Assembly: GCF_027568395.1 (NCBI RefSeq)
Contig: NZ_JANKZL010000016.1
Span: forward strand, 27,591 to 91,590
Direction: 5' to 3'
DNA: 64,000 nt
Source: Aminobacter sp. HY435
GTDB taxonomy: Bacteria > Pseudomonadota > Alphaproteobacteria > Rhizobiales > Rhizobiaceae
The position numbers and the translations under genes were made by a program. Below are positions 1 through 8,234 of this stretch, in pieces. The stretch's first letter is position 1, and each line of letters starts with the position of its first letter. The notes beneath the pieces were generated by a model, which worked only from the letters and a program-made list of their open reading frames with translations, ran no database searches and was not told the DNA's origin.

Positions 1-28
1 TCCGGGGGGCGATGTGAGCGGCGATAGA

Positions 29-388
29 TCAGCCCGGCACCTTGTCGAGGAAGCCGGTGATGAGGCTCAGGCGTCCGCCTTCGATGGTGGCGAAGTCGGA
101 GCCTTCGATCACGGCTTCCGCGCCTTCAGGGCCAAGGCCCCAGGAGAAGCGGATGTTGTCGCCGAAGCCGTCGGCCTTGCCCTTCAGCTTGAAGCGGAAG
201 CCGGGAAACTGGCCGTGCACGCCTGTGATCAGCGCGTCGATGCCGCCATGGCCGTCGCCCCGCATGATCGGGTCTCGATAGGTCACGCCGGAGGTGAAGG
301 CGGCCTCGACCAGCGCCTTGCGGGCGGTCGCGTCGGTTTCGTTCCAGGCGGCGAAATAGGCCTCAGTGATGGCGTTGTAGTCGGTCAT
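29..388 (-). CDS. NTF2-like (SnoaL-type) small protein
   Basis: A 119-residue protein with the length and composition of the SnoaL/NTF2-like alpha+beta barrel fold. It opens with a Tyr/Trp-rich helix (EAYFAAWNETD) and a 'YRDPIMRGDG' segment typical of small polyketide-cyclase-like proteins, and ends in beta strands rich in Glu and Gly. Such proteins bind small ligands or are isomerases; the substrate cannot be read from sequence. The start is supported by a GGAG-like ribosome site 8-9 bases upstream. It is divergent from xylA with about 150 bp between them. No signal peptide is seen. The function is unknown; only the fold assignment is reasonably safe. Confidence 0.75.
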   Translation of the reverse strand: MTDYNAITEAYFAAWNETDATARKALVEAAFTSGVTYRDPIMRGDGHGGIDALITGVHGQFPGFRFKLKGKADGFGDNIRFSWGLGPEGAEAVIEGSDFATIEGGRLSLITGFLDKVPG

Positions 389-454
389 TTCTGCTCTCCG
401 TCAGGTTCGTCTTTGATAACGCGCCCCTTGTCGCAGCAGTGCCTGCTGGAACCA

Positions 455-484
455 ATTACGCCTGAGGTAATCGAATTCGGAATT
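455..484. promoter_or_regulatory. Two inverted repeats upstream of xylA
   Basis: ATTAC-N7-GTAAT (455-471) is followed directly by AATTC-G-GAATT (474-484). Both lie 55-85 bases before the xylA start, in the divergent NTF2-like/xylA gap, where a repressor or activator could bind. No xylose regulator is encoded nearby, so the assignment rests on position and symmetry only. Confidence 0.25.
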
Positions 485-539
485 TCGTCGGCCGCCCTAT
501 CAGGGGCGGCAATGCGTACTCACTGAAAGGAGTTCTCCC

Positions 540-1850
540 ATGAGCACCGGCTATTTCGGCGACATCAAGCCCGTCCGCTACGAAGGCCCCGACAGCACCA
601 ATCCGCTGGCCTATCGCCACTACAATGCCGACGAGGTAGTGCTGGGCAAGCGGCTGGAAGACCATCTGCGCTTCGCGGTCGCCTACTGGCACACCTTCGC
701 CTGGCCGGGCGGCGACCCGTTCGGCGGCCAGACCTTCGAGAGGCCCTGGTTTGGCGAGACCATGGAGAACGCCAAGCTCAAGGCCGACGTCGCCTTCGAG
801 ATGTTTTCGCTGCTTGGGGTTCCCTACTACTGCTTCCACGACGCCGACGTGCGGCCCGAGGGTGCGACCTTCGCCGAGAGTGCCAAGCGCCTCGACGAGA
901 TCGCCGACTATTTCGAAGGCAAGATGGCCAAGACCGGCGTCAAGCTGCTCTGGGGCACGGCGAACCTGTTCTCCAACCGCCGCTTCATGGCGGGTGCCGC
1001 GACCAACCCGGACCCTGACGTGTTTGCCTATGCGGCGGCGACGGTGAAGCACTGCATTGACGTCACCAAGCGGCTGAAGGGCGAGAACTACGTGCTATGG
1101 GGCGGGCGCGAAGGCTATGAGACGCTGCTCAACACCGACATGGGCCGCGAGCTCGACCAGCTCGGCCGCTTCCTCAACCTCGTCGTCGACTACAAGCACA
1201 AGATCGGCTTCACCGGCACGATCCTGATCGAGCCGAAGCCGCAGGAGCCGACCAAGCACCAGTACGATTACGACGTCGCCACCGTCTACGGTTTCCTCCG
1301 GAAGTACGGGCTGGAGAATGAGGTGAAGGTCAACATCGAGCAGGGCCACGCGATCCTGGCCGGCCATTCCTTCGAGCACGAGCTGGCGACCGCTAATGCG
1401 CTTGGCATCTTCGGCTCGATCGACATGAACCGCAACGACTACCAGTCGGGCTGGGACACCGACCAGTTCCCCAACAACGTTCCCGAGATGGCGCTGGCCT
1501 ATTACCAGGTGCTGCTGGGCGGCGGCTTCAAGACGGGCGGGACCAATTTCGACGCCAAGCTGCGGCGCCAGTCGCTCGACCCCGAGGACCTGCTGATCGC
1601 CCATGTCGGCGGCATGGACGCCTGCGCCCGTGGCCTCAAGGCGGCGGCGAAGATGATCGAGGACAAGGCGCTGTCGGCTCCGCTCGATGCCCGTTACGCC
1701 GGCTGGAACTCGGTTGAAGCCAAGGCGATGCTGGCTGGCGAGCGCAGCCTCGAACAGATCGCCGCGCGTGTCGTCGCCGACGGCATAGAGCCGCAACCGA
1801 AATCGGGCCGGCAGGAATATCTGGAGAACGTCGTCAACCGCTACGTCTGA
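540..1850 (+). CDS. xylA: Xylose isomerase
   Basis: A 436-residue protein, the usual length of class II xylose isomerases, which interconvert D-xylose and D-xylulose in the cytoplasm using two divalent metals. Diagnostic stretches are all present: [15 protein letters not shown] near residue 187, the metal-site region around '[17 protein letters not shown]' near residue 266, 'GSIDMNRND', and the C-terminal '[16 protein letters not shown]'. A strong AAGGAG ribosome site precedes the ATG. No xylulokinase or xylose transporter is adjacent in this window, so the rest of the pathway must lie elsewhere or upstream. A rho-independent terminator follows immediately. Confidence 0.97.
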   Translation: MSTGYFGDIKPVRYEGPDSTNPLAYRHYNADEVVLGKRLEDHLRFAVAYWHTFAWPGGDPFGGQTFERPWFGETMENAKLKADVAFEMFSLLGVPYYCFHDADVRPEGATFAESAKRLDEIADYFEGKMAKTGVKLLWGTANLFSNRRFMAGAATNPDPDVFAYAAATVKHCIDVTKRLKGENYVLWGGREGYETLLNTDMGRELDQLGRFLNLVVDYKHKIGFTGTILIEPKPQEPTKHQYDYDVATVYGFLRKYGLENEVKVNIEQGHAILAGHSFEHELATANALGIFGSIDMNRNDYQSGWDTDQFPNNVPEMALAYYQVLLGGGFKTGGTNFDAKLRRQSLDPEDLLIAHVGGMDACARGLKAAAKMIEDKALSAPLDARYAGWNSVEAKAMLAGERSLEQIAARVVADGIEPQPKSGRQEYLENVVNRYV

Positions 1851-1871
1851 CGGCCTCGCACGCAATGGATG

Positions 1872-1905
1872 ATGGCGCCGGCCCCGGGGCTGGCGCCATT
1901 TTTTT
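1872..1905 (+). terminator. Rho-independent terminator of xylA
   Basis: A GC-rich stem of about 13 bp (ATGGCGCCGGCCC pairing with GGGCTGGCGCCAT, one G-U wobble) is followed by a run of seven or more T. It lies 20 bases after the xylA stop codon. Confidence 0.9.
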
Positions 1906-1926
1906 GTCTGGCGCTGCAAGAGCAGG

Positions 1927-2043
1927 AGCTACCAGCAGAGCCAGGCCTTCCATCGCGCCATGGGCTATGTCGAGACGGCGTGCTATCCCGACGAGGAGTG
2001 GGACCGCGGGCTGACCACTGTCTTGTTCGCGAAAAGCCACTAA
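1927..2043 (+). pseudogene. Fragment resembling a GNAT acetyltransferase C-terminus
   Basis: The only content seen in the 303-base stretch 1851-2153 besides the xylA terminator. One frame reads SYQQSQAFHRAMGYVETACY and continues through PDEEWDRGLTTVLFAKSH to a TAA stop. The 'SYQ..AF.R.MGY' and closing 'LTTVLFAKS' pattern is reminiscent of the last strand-helix-strand of GNAT acetyltransferases. There is no start codon or N-terminal part: the frame runs back into the xylA terminator. I read it as the tail of a gene destroyed by deletion. The family assignment is tentative. Confidence 0.4.
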
Positions 2044-2153
2044 AGGCCGCTAGGACTCGGCCTGATTGAGCCCGGTGGCGGCACACACGCCTGCCCCCGA
2101 ATTGCCTCTTTCTCGCCCTCAAGACGCCCGTCGAATCAGTGACTTAGCGTACC

Positions 2154-2387
2154 ATGAGACGGGAACAAAAGACTTTCACCAGGGATACCCACGATCCGGC
2201 AATCGAAGCGCTGCTCGGCAGCGCAGGGGATGCGTCGTTCGTCGACAGGCTGATGGCGCTGCCGCCTCCGCCGCTGGAGCCGGAGCTTTCAGACGAGTGG
2301 ACCCGGGTCGTGACGATGCGGCTTGAGGCCGTGCTTGCCCGGAACATGCGGACGCATATCGATACCGACGGCCGCGCCGCGGCCTGA
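2154..2387 (+). CDS. Small hypothetical protein, 77 aa
   Basis: A short charged protein with an acidic/basic N-terminus, a Pro-rich stretch (ALPPPPLEPEL) and an amphipathic C-terminal helix (RVVTMRLEAVLARNMRTH). No signal peptide, membrane segment or recognised domain is seen. No good Shine-Dalgarno precedes the ATG, so the start is uncertain. It lies 50 bp upstream of the HAD phosphatase in the same direction and could be co-transcribed. The biased third-position composition matches its neighbours, which makes a real gene more likely than not. Function unknown. Confidence 0.5.
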   Translation: MRREQKTFTRDTHDPAIEALLGSAGDASFVDRLMALPPPPLEPELSDEWTRVVTMRLEAVLARNMRTHIDTDGRAAA

Positions 2388-2437
2388 TCCCGACAGCGTG
2401 GTTTGACGCGCGCGGCATGGTCCGCCATGCTCCCGAC

Positions 2438-3208
2438 ATGATACGTGCGATGCTGCTCGATCTCTCGGGCGTCGTCTATGACGGCGACACGCCGATCCCG
2501 GGCGCGGTCGCAGCCATCGGGCGGCTCCGCGCCGAGGGCCTGCCGCTCCGCTTCGTCAGCAACACGACGCGGTCGCCGCATCGGGCGATCGTTGCGCAAC
2601 TGGCAAAACTTGGCGTCACCGTCAGCAATGACGAGCTGTTCACGCCGGCGCGTGCCGCGGTCGAATGGCTCGCCCGCGAAGGCTGCGCCCCACACCTTCT
2701 CGTGCATCCCGATCTCGTGCCCGAATTCGCCAGCAATATTTTCGGTGACAGGAAGGCGGTTGTGGTCGGCGATGCCGCCGAGGCTTTCACCTATGCGGCG
2801 ATGAACACTGCCTTCCGGCATCTGCTCGACGGTGCCGAGTTCCTGGCGCTTGCCGTCAACCGCACCTTTAGGGATGCCGATGGCGGGCTCAGCCTCGACG
2901 CGGGTGCCTTCGTCGCGGCGCTCGAATTCGCGGCCGGCAAGCAGGCGACGGTGCTGGGCAAGCCCGCGCGGGAATTCTTCCACGCCGCACTTGCCGGGCT
3001 GGAGTGCACGCCGGGACAGGTAGTTATGGTTGGCGACGACGCGGAAAGCGATATCGCCGGGGCCCTGAGGGCTGGCATTGGAGCAGCGCTTCTGGTGCGG
3101 ACCGGCAAGTATCGCCCCGGTGACGAGAACCGCCACGCGCCGCATCCGAGCGCTGTCATCGATGATCTTGCGGCGGCGGTTGAGTGGGTTCTCCGCAAGC
3201 GCGGTTGA
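2438..3208 (+). CDS. HAD-superfamily hydrolase (NagD/LHPP-like)
   Basis: A 256-residue phosphatase of the HAD superfamily, C2a-capped NagD/LHPP type. Motif I is 'LLDLSGVVYDGD' at residues 5-16; the usual first catalytic Asp and its +2 partner are Asp-Leu-Ser here, so the +2 acid/base Asp is replaced by Ser, as in the LHPP/HDHD2 branch. Motif II is 'FVSNTTRSP', motif III the Lys in 'VLGKPAREFF', and motif IV 'MVGDDAESDIAGAL'. I chose ATG 2438 because motif I begins at once; an upstream in-frame ATG at 2417 adds seven residues. The substrate is unknown. A palindromic repeat follows. Confidence 0.85.
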   Translation: MIRAMLLDLSGVVYDGDTPIPGAVAAIGRLRAEGLPLRFVSNTTRSPHRAIVAQLAKLGVTVSNDELFTPARAAVEWLAREGCAPHLLVHPDLVPEFASNIFGDRKAVVVGDAAEAFTYAAMNTAFRHLLDGAEFLALAVNRTFRDADGGLSLDAGAFVAALEFAAGKQATVLGKPAREFFHAALAGLECTPGQVVMVGDDAESDIAGALRAGIGAALLVRTGKYRPGDENRHAPHPSAVIDDLAAAVEWVLRKRG

Positions 3209-3213
3209 GGCGT

Positions 3214-3353
3214 TACCCCCACCCCTCACCCCTCCCCACAAGGGGGAGGGGGATCGGCACGCCCGGCGCCAAGCGACTTGTGCTCTCCGTTGATCGTCTG
3301 GCGCGAAGCAAAGCCTCCCTCCCCCTTGTGGGGAGGGATTGAGGGTGGGGGTA
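3214..3353. repeat. Palindromic repeat element 1 (CCCCCACCC family)
   Basis: An inverted repeat bounded by TACCCCCACCC and GGGTGGGGGTA. Each arm carries CTCCCCACAAGGGGGAG or its complement. It fills the gap between the HAD gene and the regulator, which are convergent, and can form a long cruciform or RNA hairpin. Confidence 0.85.
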
Positions 3354-3387
3354 CTCTCTGCTCTGGGACGAAAAGTCGAGCGTGGGG

Positions 3388-4368
3388 TCACCCCCGACGC
3401 ATCCTCACGGGCGGCGTGCCGAAGGCGTGGGAAAAGCTGCGCGAGAAGGCGGCCGCCGATGAAAAGCCGGTGCGCTCCGCCACCTCGGCCATGCTGACGC
3501 GGGTGTCGACCACCAGCCGGCGCGCGGCGTTCAGCCTGAGCCTGAGATAATAGGCGCCGGGCGTTTCGCCGATCGAGGCACAAAAGATGCTTTCGAGCGT
3601 GCGCGCGGTGACGCCGGCACGCTTTGCTATCGCGGCGATCGTCAGCGGCTGGTCGACATGTGCTTCCATCAGCCGGATCGCCTGGGCGAGCCTGGGGTCG
3701 TAGCCGTCGAGCCGGCCGAGCGAGACCAACGGCTGGGCGTCGGTCGCGGCGCGCGATTGGTCGTAGATGAAGACGCTGGCGACATCGAGCGCGGTCGCCA
3801 TGCCGAGCCGCGAGCGCACCAGGTGCAGCATCAGGTCGAAGGTCGGTGCCGCACCGCCCGAGGTGAAGACGGGGCCGTCGATGATGTAGCGGTCGGGGCG
3901 GACCTCGACGTCGGGGAACGCTGCGGCGAAATCCTCCATGTCCTCCCAGTGGGTGGTGGCGGCGCGGCCGTCCAGCAACCCGGCGCGGGCGACCAGCCAG
4001 GTGCCGGCCTCGATGCCGCCTGCCGCGCGGGCCTGGCGGGCGCAGCGCCGGATGCCGCCAAGCAGCTTCGATGTCGCGTACCCTTGCGTGCCGAAGCCGG
4101 CGATGACCATCAGCACGTCGCAGGCCTCGTCGGGGTCGAAGGCGCTCGAGACCGCCACCGGCAGGCCGCAGGTGGTGATCGCCGGCTCGCCGGTGGCCGA
4201 GACCAGCCGGAAGTCGAACAGCGTCTCGCCTGATATGCGATTGGCGGCACGCAGCGGGTCGACGGCTGATGCCACGCACATGATGGACGCGCCGGAGAAC
4301 ACCAGCATCGTCACCTTGAGCGGCGAGCGCTCCTCGCGAAAGATTGTCGACTTTTCGCTTTTTGCCAT
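3388..4368 (-). CDS. GlxA/CdhR-type AraC-family regulator of carnitine catabolism
   Basis: A 326-residue regulator with an N-terminal DJ-1/PfpI (class-I glutamine amidotransferase-like) domain (about residues 15-190, including 'MVIAGFGTQGY' and 'GTWLVARAGLLDGRAATTHW') and a C-terminal AraC domain with two helix-turn-helix motifs ('IAAIAKRAGVTARTLESIF' and 'MAEVAERTGFSSAAAFSRSF'). This architecture is that of CdhR and GbdR, activators of carnitine and glycine-betaine catabolism. It is divergent from the BKACE/carnitine dehydrogenase genes over a 79-bp gap, so it probably controls them. I placed the start at 4368 because the conserved N-terminus begins there; 92 further open codons upstream run antisense into the neighbour. 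Confidence 0.88.
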   Translation of the reverse strand: MAKSEKSTIFREERSPLKVTMLVFSGASIMCVASAVDPLRAANRISGETLFDFRLVSATGEPAITTCGLPVAVSSAFDPDEACDVLMVIAGFGTQGYATSKLLGGIRRCARQARAAGGIEAGTWLVARAGLLDGRAATTHWEDMEDFAAAFPDVEVRPDRYIIDGPVFTSGGAAPTFDLMLHLVRSRLGMATALDVASVFIYDQSRAATDAQPLVSLGRLDGYDPRLAQAIRLMEAHVDQPLTIAAIAKRAGVTARTLESIFCASIGETPGAYYLRLRLNAARRLVVDTRVSMAEVAERTGFSSAAAFSRSFSHAFGTPPVRMRRG

Positions 4369-4447
4369 TTGTCTTTCGTAAAACGCAAAACAAGCCGACG
4401 CAAGCGGCGCAATCATGCAATCGGATTTGCTGACTGGGAGGAATGCG

Positions 4448-5365
4448 ATGCCGCTCGAAATGAACCGCGAGGTTTTCATTACCTGTGCTGTGACCGGGTC
4501 CGGCGGCACGCAGGATCGCAGCCACCTGGTGCCGCGTTCGCCCAAGCAGATCGCCGATGCGGCCATCGAGGCGGCCAAGGCGGGTGCGGCGATCGTCCAT
4601 TGCCACGTCCGCGACCCCGACACCGGCAAGCCGCGCCGCGACATCCATCTCTACCGCGAGGTGACCGAGCGCATCCGCGAAGCCAATGTCGACGTGGTGC
4701 TGAACCTGACCGCCGGCATGGGCGGCGACATGGTGTTCGGCTCGCCTGAGGCGCCGCTGCCGCTCAAGGAGGCCGGCACCGACATGGGCGGCGCCACCAA
4801 CCGCGTTGAACATGTGCGCCAGTGCCTGCCCGAGATCTGCACGCTCGACTGCGGCACGATGAACTTCGCCGAGGCCGACTACGTCATGACCAACACGCCT
4901 GGCATGTTGCGCGCCATGGGCGGCATGATGACTGCGATGGGCGTCAAGCCCGAGATCGAAGCCTTCGACACCGGCCATCTGTGGTTCGCCAAGCAGCTGG
5001 TGGAGGAGGGCGTTCTGGCGCCCGACGCGCTGGTGCAGCTGTGCATGGGCGTGCCGTGGGGCGCACCCGATGACCTCAACACCTTCATGGCGATGGTCAA
5101 CAACGTACCGAAGAGCTGGACCTTCTCGGCCTTCTCGCTCGGTCGCAACCAGATGGCCTATGCGGCGGCAGCCGTGCTGGCTGGCGGCAATGTACGCGTC
5201 GGCCTCGAGGACAATCTCTGGCTCGACAAGGGCGTGCTCGCCACCAATGCGCAACTGGTCGAAAAGGCCGTCACAGTCGTCGAGACCTTGGGCGCGCGGG
5301 TCATCGGACCCGAAGAGGTGCGCAAGAAGCTCAACCTGGTCAAGCGCGCGCCGCTTGCGGCGTAA
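4448..5365 (+). CDS. BKACE-family (DUF849) 3-dehydrocarnitine cleavage enzyme
   Basis: A 305-residue beta-keto acid cleavage enzyme. The family condenses a beta-keto acid with acetyl-CoA and splits it, using a zinc site built on the HxH motif, seen here as 'IVHCHVRDPDTGKPRRD' near residue 50, with 'ITCAVTGSGGT' at the N-terminus and 'RVGLEDNLWL' near the C-terminus. Next to L-carnitine dehydrogenase the expected substrate is 3-dehydrocarnitine, giving betainyl-CoA and acetoacetate. The start at 4448 is set by GGGAGGA five bases upstream; an ATG 33 bases earlier lacks such a site. It is first in the operon, divergent from its likely regulator. Confidence 0.88.
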   Translation: MPLEMNREVFITCAVTGSGGTQDRSHLVPRSPKQIADAAIEAAKAGAAIVHCHVRDPDTGKPRRDIHLYREVTERIREANVDVVLNLTAGMGGDMVFGSPEAPLPLKEAGTDMGGATNRVEHVRQCLPEICTLDCGTMNFAEADYVMTNTPGMLRAMGGMMTAMGVKPEIEAFDTGHLWFAKQLVEEGVLAPDALVQLCMGVPWGAPDDLNTFMAMVNNVPKSWTFSAFSLGRNQMAYAAAAVLAGGNVRVGLEDNLWLDKGVLATNAQLVEKAVTVVETLGARVIGPEEVRKKLNLVKRAPLAA

Positions 5366-5386
5366 GCACCTTCGATGACAACAATC

Positions 5387-5517
5387 ACCCCCACTCCGGC
5401 TCGCTGCGCGCGCCACCTCTCCCCCAGCCCGGGGGAGAGGAAAGGTGCCAAGGTTGCGGCTCCTCTCCCCCGCCGATCGGGGGAGAGGTGGTTTGCGCGG
5501 CAAACCGGAGTGGGGGT
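5387..5517. repeat. Palindromic repeat element 2
   Basis: An inverted repeat bounded by ACCCCCACTCCGG and CCGGAGTGGGGGT, with internal hairpins CTCTCCCC...GGGGAGAG. It lies between the BKACE gene and L-carnitine dehydrogenase and would form a large hairpin in their shared transcript. Confidence 0.85.
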
Positions 5518-5538
5518 CGAATTTGGGGGCATGAAACC

Positions 5539-6603
5539 ATGACAATTTCCAAGGCGGCTGCCATTGGCGGCGGGGTGATCGGCGCTGGCTGGGTGGCGCG
5601 TCTGCTGCTCAACGGCATCGACGTGTCGATCTTCGATCCCGATCCGGAGGCCGCCCGCAAGGTCGGCGAGGTGATGAAGGGCGCACGCCGCGCCTATAAG
5701 CAGATGGTGCCCGGCGGCCTGCCCAAGGAGGGCAAGCTGACCTTTGCCAAGACCATTGCAGAAGCCGTGGCAGACGCCGACTTCATCCAGGAAAGCGTGC
5801 CGGAAAGGCTCGACCTCAAGCACAAGGTGCTGGCCGAGATCGACATGCATGCGCCCGCCAACGCGATCATCGGTTCGTCCACCTCCGGCATCAAGCCATC
5901 CGACATGCAGGTGGCGATGAAGAAGCATCCTGAAAGACTGGTGGTCGGCCATCCGTTCAACCCGGTCTATCTCCTGCCCATCGTCGAGATCGTCGGCGGC
6001 GCACAGACCTTCCCCGAAGCGATCGAGGTCGCCAAGGAGATCTACTCCTCGATCGGCATGAAGCCTGTGGTCATCCGCAAGGAGATCGAGGCCTTCGTCG
6101 GCGACCGCCTGCTCGAAGCCGCCTGGCGCGAGGCGCTGTGGCTGATCAAGGACGGCATATGCTCGGTCGAGGAACTCGACGACATCATGCGCTATGGCTT
6201 TGGCCTGCGCTGGGCCCAGATGGGCATGTTCCAGGTCTACCGCGTCGCCGGCGGCGAGGCCGGCATGCGCCACTTCATGGCCCAGTTTGGGCCGTGCCTG
6301 AAATGGCCATGGACCAAGCTGATGGACGTGCCCGAGTTCAACGACGAGCTTGTCGACCTCATCGCCACCCAGTCCGACGAGCAATCCGACAAATGGTCGA
6401 TCCGCGAGCTGGAAAAGATCCGCGACGACAATCTCGTCGCGATCATGGAGGCGCTGTCCAAGCAGAACAAGGGCAAGGGCTGGGGTGCTGGCGCGCTCTA
6501 CAAGGACTACACCAAGCAGCTCGCCGCCCAGGCCAAGCCCAAGGTCTCGAAGGCTGCCGAAAAGGCCAAGGCGAGCAAGCCGGTGAAGAAAAAGAGGGCA
6601 TGA
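5539..6603 (+). CDS. lcdH: L-carnitine dehydrogenase
   Basis: A 354-residue NAD-dependent enzyme of the 3-hydroxyacyl-CoA dehydrogenase superfamily. The Rossmann glycine motif 'AIGGGVIGAGWVARLLLNG' lies at residues 7-25, followed by the acidic cofactor residue in 'VSIFDPDPEAA'. 'STSGIKPSDMQ' and 'VVGHPFNPVYLLPIVEIVGG' carry the catalytic Ser/His/Asn region. It oxidises L-carnitine to 3-dehydrocarnitine for the upstream BKACE enzyme. Some rhizobial homologues carry a C-terminal thioesterase domain; this one does not and instead ends in a Lys/Ala-rich tail of about 30 residues. The start at 5539 is in frame with the Rossmann motif; upstream codons lie in the repeat. Confidence 0.9.
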   Translation: MTISKAAAIGGGVIGAGWVARLLLNGIDVSIFDPDPEAARKVGEVMKGARRAYKQMVPGGLPKEGKLTFAKTIAEAVADADFIQESVPERLDLKHKVLAEIDMHAPANAIIGSSTSGIKPSDMQVAMKKHPERLVVGHPFNPVYLLPIVEIVGGAQTFPEAIEVAKEIYSSIGMKPVVIRKEIEAFVGDRLLEAAWREALWLIKDGICSVEELDDIMRYGFGLRWAQMGMFQVYRVAGGEAGMRHFMAQFGPCLKWPWTKLMDVPEFNDELVDLIATQSDEQSDKWSIRELEKIRDDNLVAIMEALSKQNKGKGWGAGALYKDYTKQLAAQAKPKVSKAAEKAKASKPVKKKRA

Positions 6604-6654
6604 GCCAGTATTGAATGAAATAAATGTCGTCGGACGAAATGGGATGTCTGGTCG

Positions 6655-7074
6655 ATGACGATTGTGAATTTCTTTGCCTACATTGTAGTGGCGCTTGGCT
6701 GGCCAGCCATGTCGGCGCCACTGGTCTTGATGGCGACCAGCCGGACTACCGCCTGGGGGCTGTGGTTCGTCGGATTTTTTGTGTCAATTGCGCTGGGTTG
6801 GAGCGCGCTGGGAGGAGAACTGTCTCCCAGTGATCAGGAGCGAAGTCCGGGAGCGGAGCTCTTGTTTCGCCTGCTCATGTTTGGGTTTGCGATATGGCCG
6901 GCTGCGCTGTCCCTTGTTTTGTGGATGGTCAGGAGGGCTCCTCTTGAGCAGCCGTCTAACGGCAAGCTTCGTGCATCTGGATTTGTTTTCTGCCTTTACC
7001 TGCCTTTCCTTCTTGGCCTCCTTTACCTTGGAGCACCCACCTTGTCTGACCCCTTGCCGAGCCAGAACCCATGA
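6655..7074 (+). CDS. Small four-helix membrane protein inside the carnitine operon
   Basis: A 139-residue protein with four probable membrane helices (about residues 4-24, 32-52, 68-92, 105-127) and a short polar loop, 'SPSDQERSPGAE'. No family is recognised. Its base composition is visibly more AT-rich than its neighbours (frequent ttt, att, ttg codons), which suggests recent transfer. Its stop codon overlaps the start of the next gene as ATGA, so translational coupling with the acyl-CoA dehydrogenase is likely. A role in substrate movement is conceivable but is inference only. Confidence 0.6.
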   Translation: MTIVNFFAYIVVALGWPAMSAPLVLMATSRTTAWGLWFVGFFVSIALGWSALGGELSPSDQERSPGAELLFRLLMFGFAIWPAALSLVLWMVRRAPLEQPSNGKLRASGFVFCLYLPFLLGLLYLGAPTLSDPLPSQNP

Positions 7075-8234
7075 ATTTCGGTCTGTCCCAAGAACAACAG
7101 CTCATCGTCGACACGACGCGCGCCTTCGTCGAAAACGAGCTCTATCCGCATGAGCTGGAGGTTGAGCGCACCGGCCACCTCCGGCGCGAGCTGATCGAGG
7201 AAATCAAGGCCAAGGCGATATCAGCCGGGCTCTATGCCGCCAACATGCCGGTGGACGTCGGTGGCGCGGGGCTCGATACGCTGACCTGGCTGCTCTGCGA
7301 AAAGGAGCTCGGCCGCGCCAACTACGCGCTGCACTGGACCTGCGTGGCGCGCCCGTCGAACATCCTGCTCGCCGGCACGCCGGAGCAGCGCGAGAGGTAT
7401 CTCTTCCCCTGCATTCGTGGCGAGAAATCGGACTGCCTTGCGATGACCGAGCCGGGAGCCGGTTCCGACCTGCGCGGGATGAAGGCGAGTGCCGTCCAGC
7501 ACGGCAGCGACTGGGTGCTGAACGGCACCAAGCATTTCATCTCCCATGCCGACATCGCCGACTTCGCCATCGCCTTCATGGCCTCCGGCGAAGAGGAGTC
7601 GCCGCGCGGCAAGCGCAAGAAGATCACCGCCTTCTTTGTCGACAAGGGCACGCCTGGCTTCACCGTGCGTGATGGCTATCGCAACGTCTCGCATCGCGGC
7701 TACACCAATTCGGTGCTGGAGTTCGACGATTGTCGCCTGCCGGCGAGCCAGGTTCTGGGCGAGGTCCACAAGGGTTTTGAGGTCGCCAACAGCTGGCTCG
7801 GCGCCACGCGCCTGCAGGTCGGCGCCACCTGCCTCGGCCGCGCCGAGCGCGCCTTGAACCATGCCATCGAATATGCCGCCCAGCGCGAGCAGTTTGGCCA
7901 GCAGATCGGCAAGTTCCAGGGCGTGTCGTTCAAGCTCGCCGACATGGCGACCGAACTGAAGGCGGCCGAGCTGATGGTGATGGAGGCCGGCTGGAAGTAC
8001 GACCAGGGCACGGTCACCGACCAGGACATGGCGATGGCCAAGCTCAAGGCCACCGAGATGCTGGCCTTCGTCGCCGACGAGGCGATCCAGATCCATGGCG
8101 GCATGGGCCTGATGGACGACCTGCCGCTGGAGCGCATCTGGCGCGACGCCCGCGTCGAGCGGATCTGGGAAGGCACGTCGGAAATCCAGCGCCACATCAT
8201 TTCGCGCGCGCTGCTCAGGGCGGTGGGTGGATGA
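7071..8234 (+). CDS. Acyl-CoA dehydrogenase (CaiA/BcoC-like)
   Basis: A 387-residue FAD-dependent acyl-CoA dehydrogenase of normal length. N-terminal helical domain, then 'CLAMTEPGAGSDLRGMKASA' (flavin and substrate site), 'WVLNGTKHFISHADIADF', the helix 'QRHIISRALL' and the C-terminal 'IHGGMGLMDDLPLERIWRD' followed by 'WEGTSEIQR', where the general base glutamate is expected. In this operon the likely substrate is gamma-butyrobetainyl-CoA, oxidised to crotonobetainyl-CoA ahead of the CaiD-like hydratase. The start overlaps the preceding stop (ATGA), and the 3' end overlaps the acyl-CoA synthetase by 8 bp, so the genes are tightly coupled. Confidence 0.88.
   Translation: MNFGLSQEQQLIVDTTRAFVENELYPHELEVERTGHLRRELIEEIKAKAISAGLYAANMPVDVGGAGLDTLTWLLCEKELGRANYALHWTCVARPSNILLAGTPEQRERYLFPCIRGEKSDCLAMTEPGAGSDLRGMKASAVQHGSDWVLNGTKHFISHADIADFAIAFMASGEEESPRGKRKKITAFFVDKGTPGFTVRDGYRNVSHRGYTNSVLEFDDCRLPASQVLGEVHKGFEVANSWLGATRLQVGATCLGRAERALNHAIEYAAQREQFGQQIGKFQGVSFKLADMATELKAAELMVMEAGWKYDQGTVTDQDMAMAKLKATEMLAFVADEAIQIHGGMGLMDDLPLERIWRDARVERIWEGTSEIQRHIISRALLRAVGG

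Noticed and set aside
2144..5545. A very long open frame (1133 codons) on the minus strand
   Set aside because: It runs antisense through the HAD, regulator and BKACE genes, is Arg/His-rich with no domain, and is expected by chance in GC-rich DNA with strong third-position bias.
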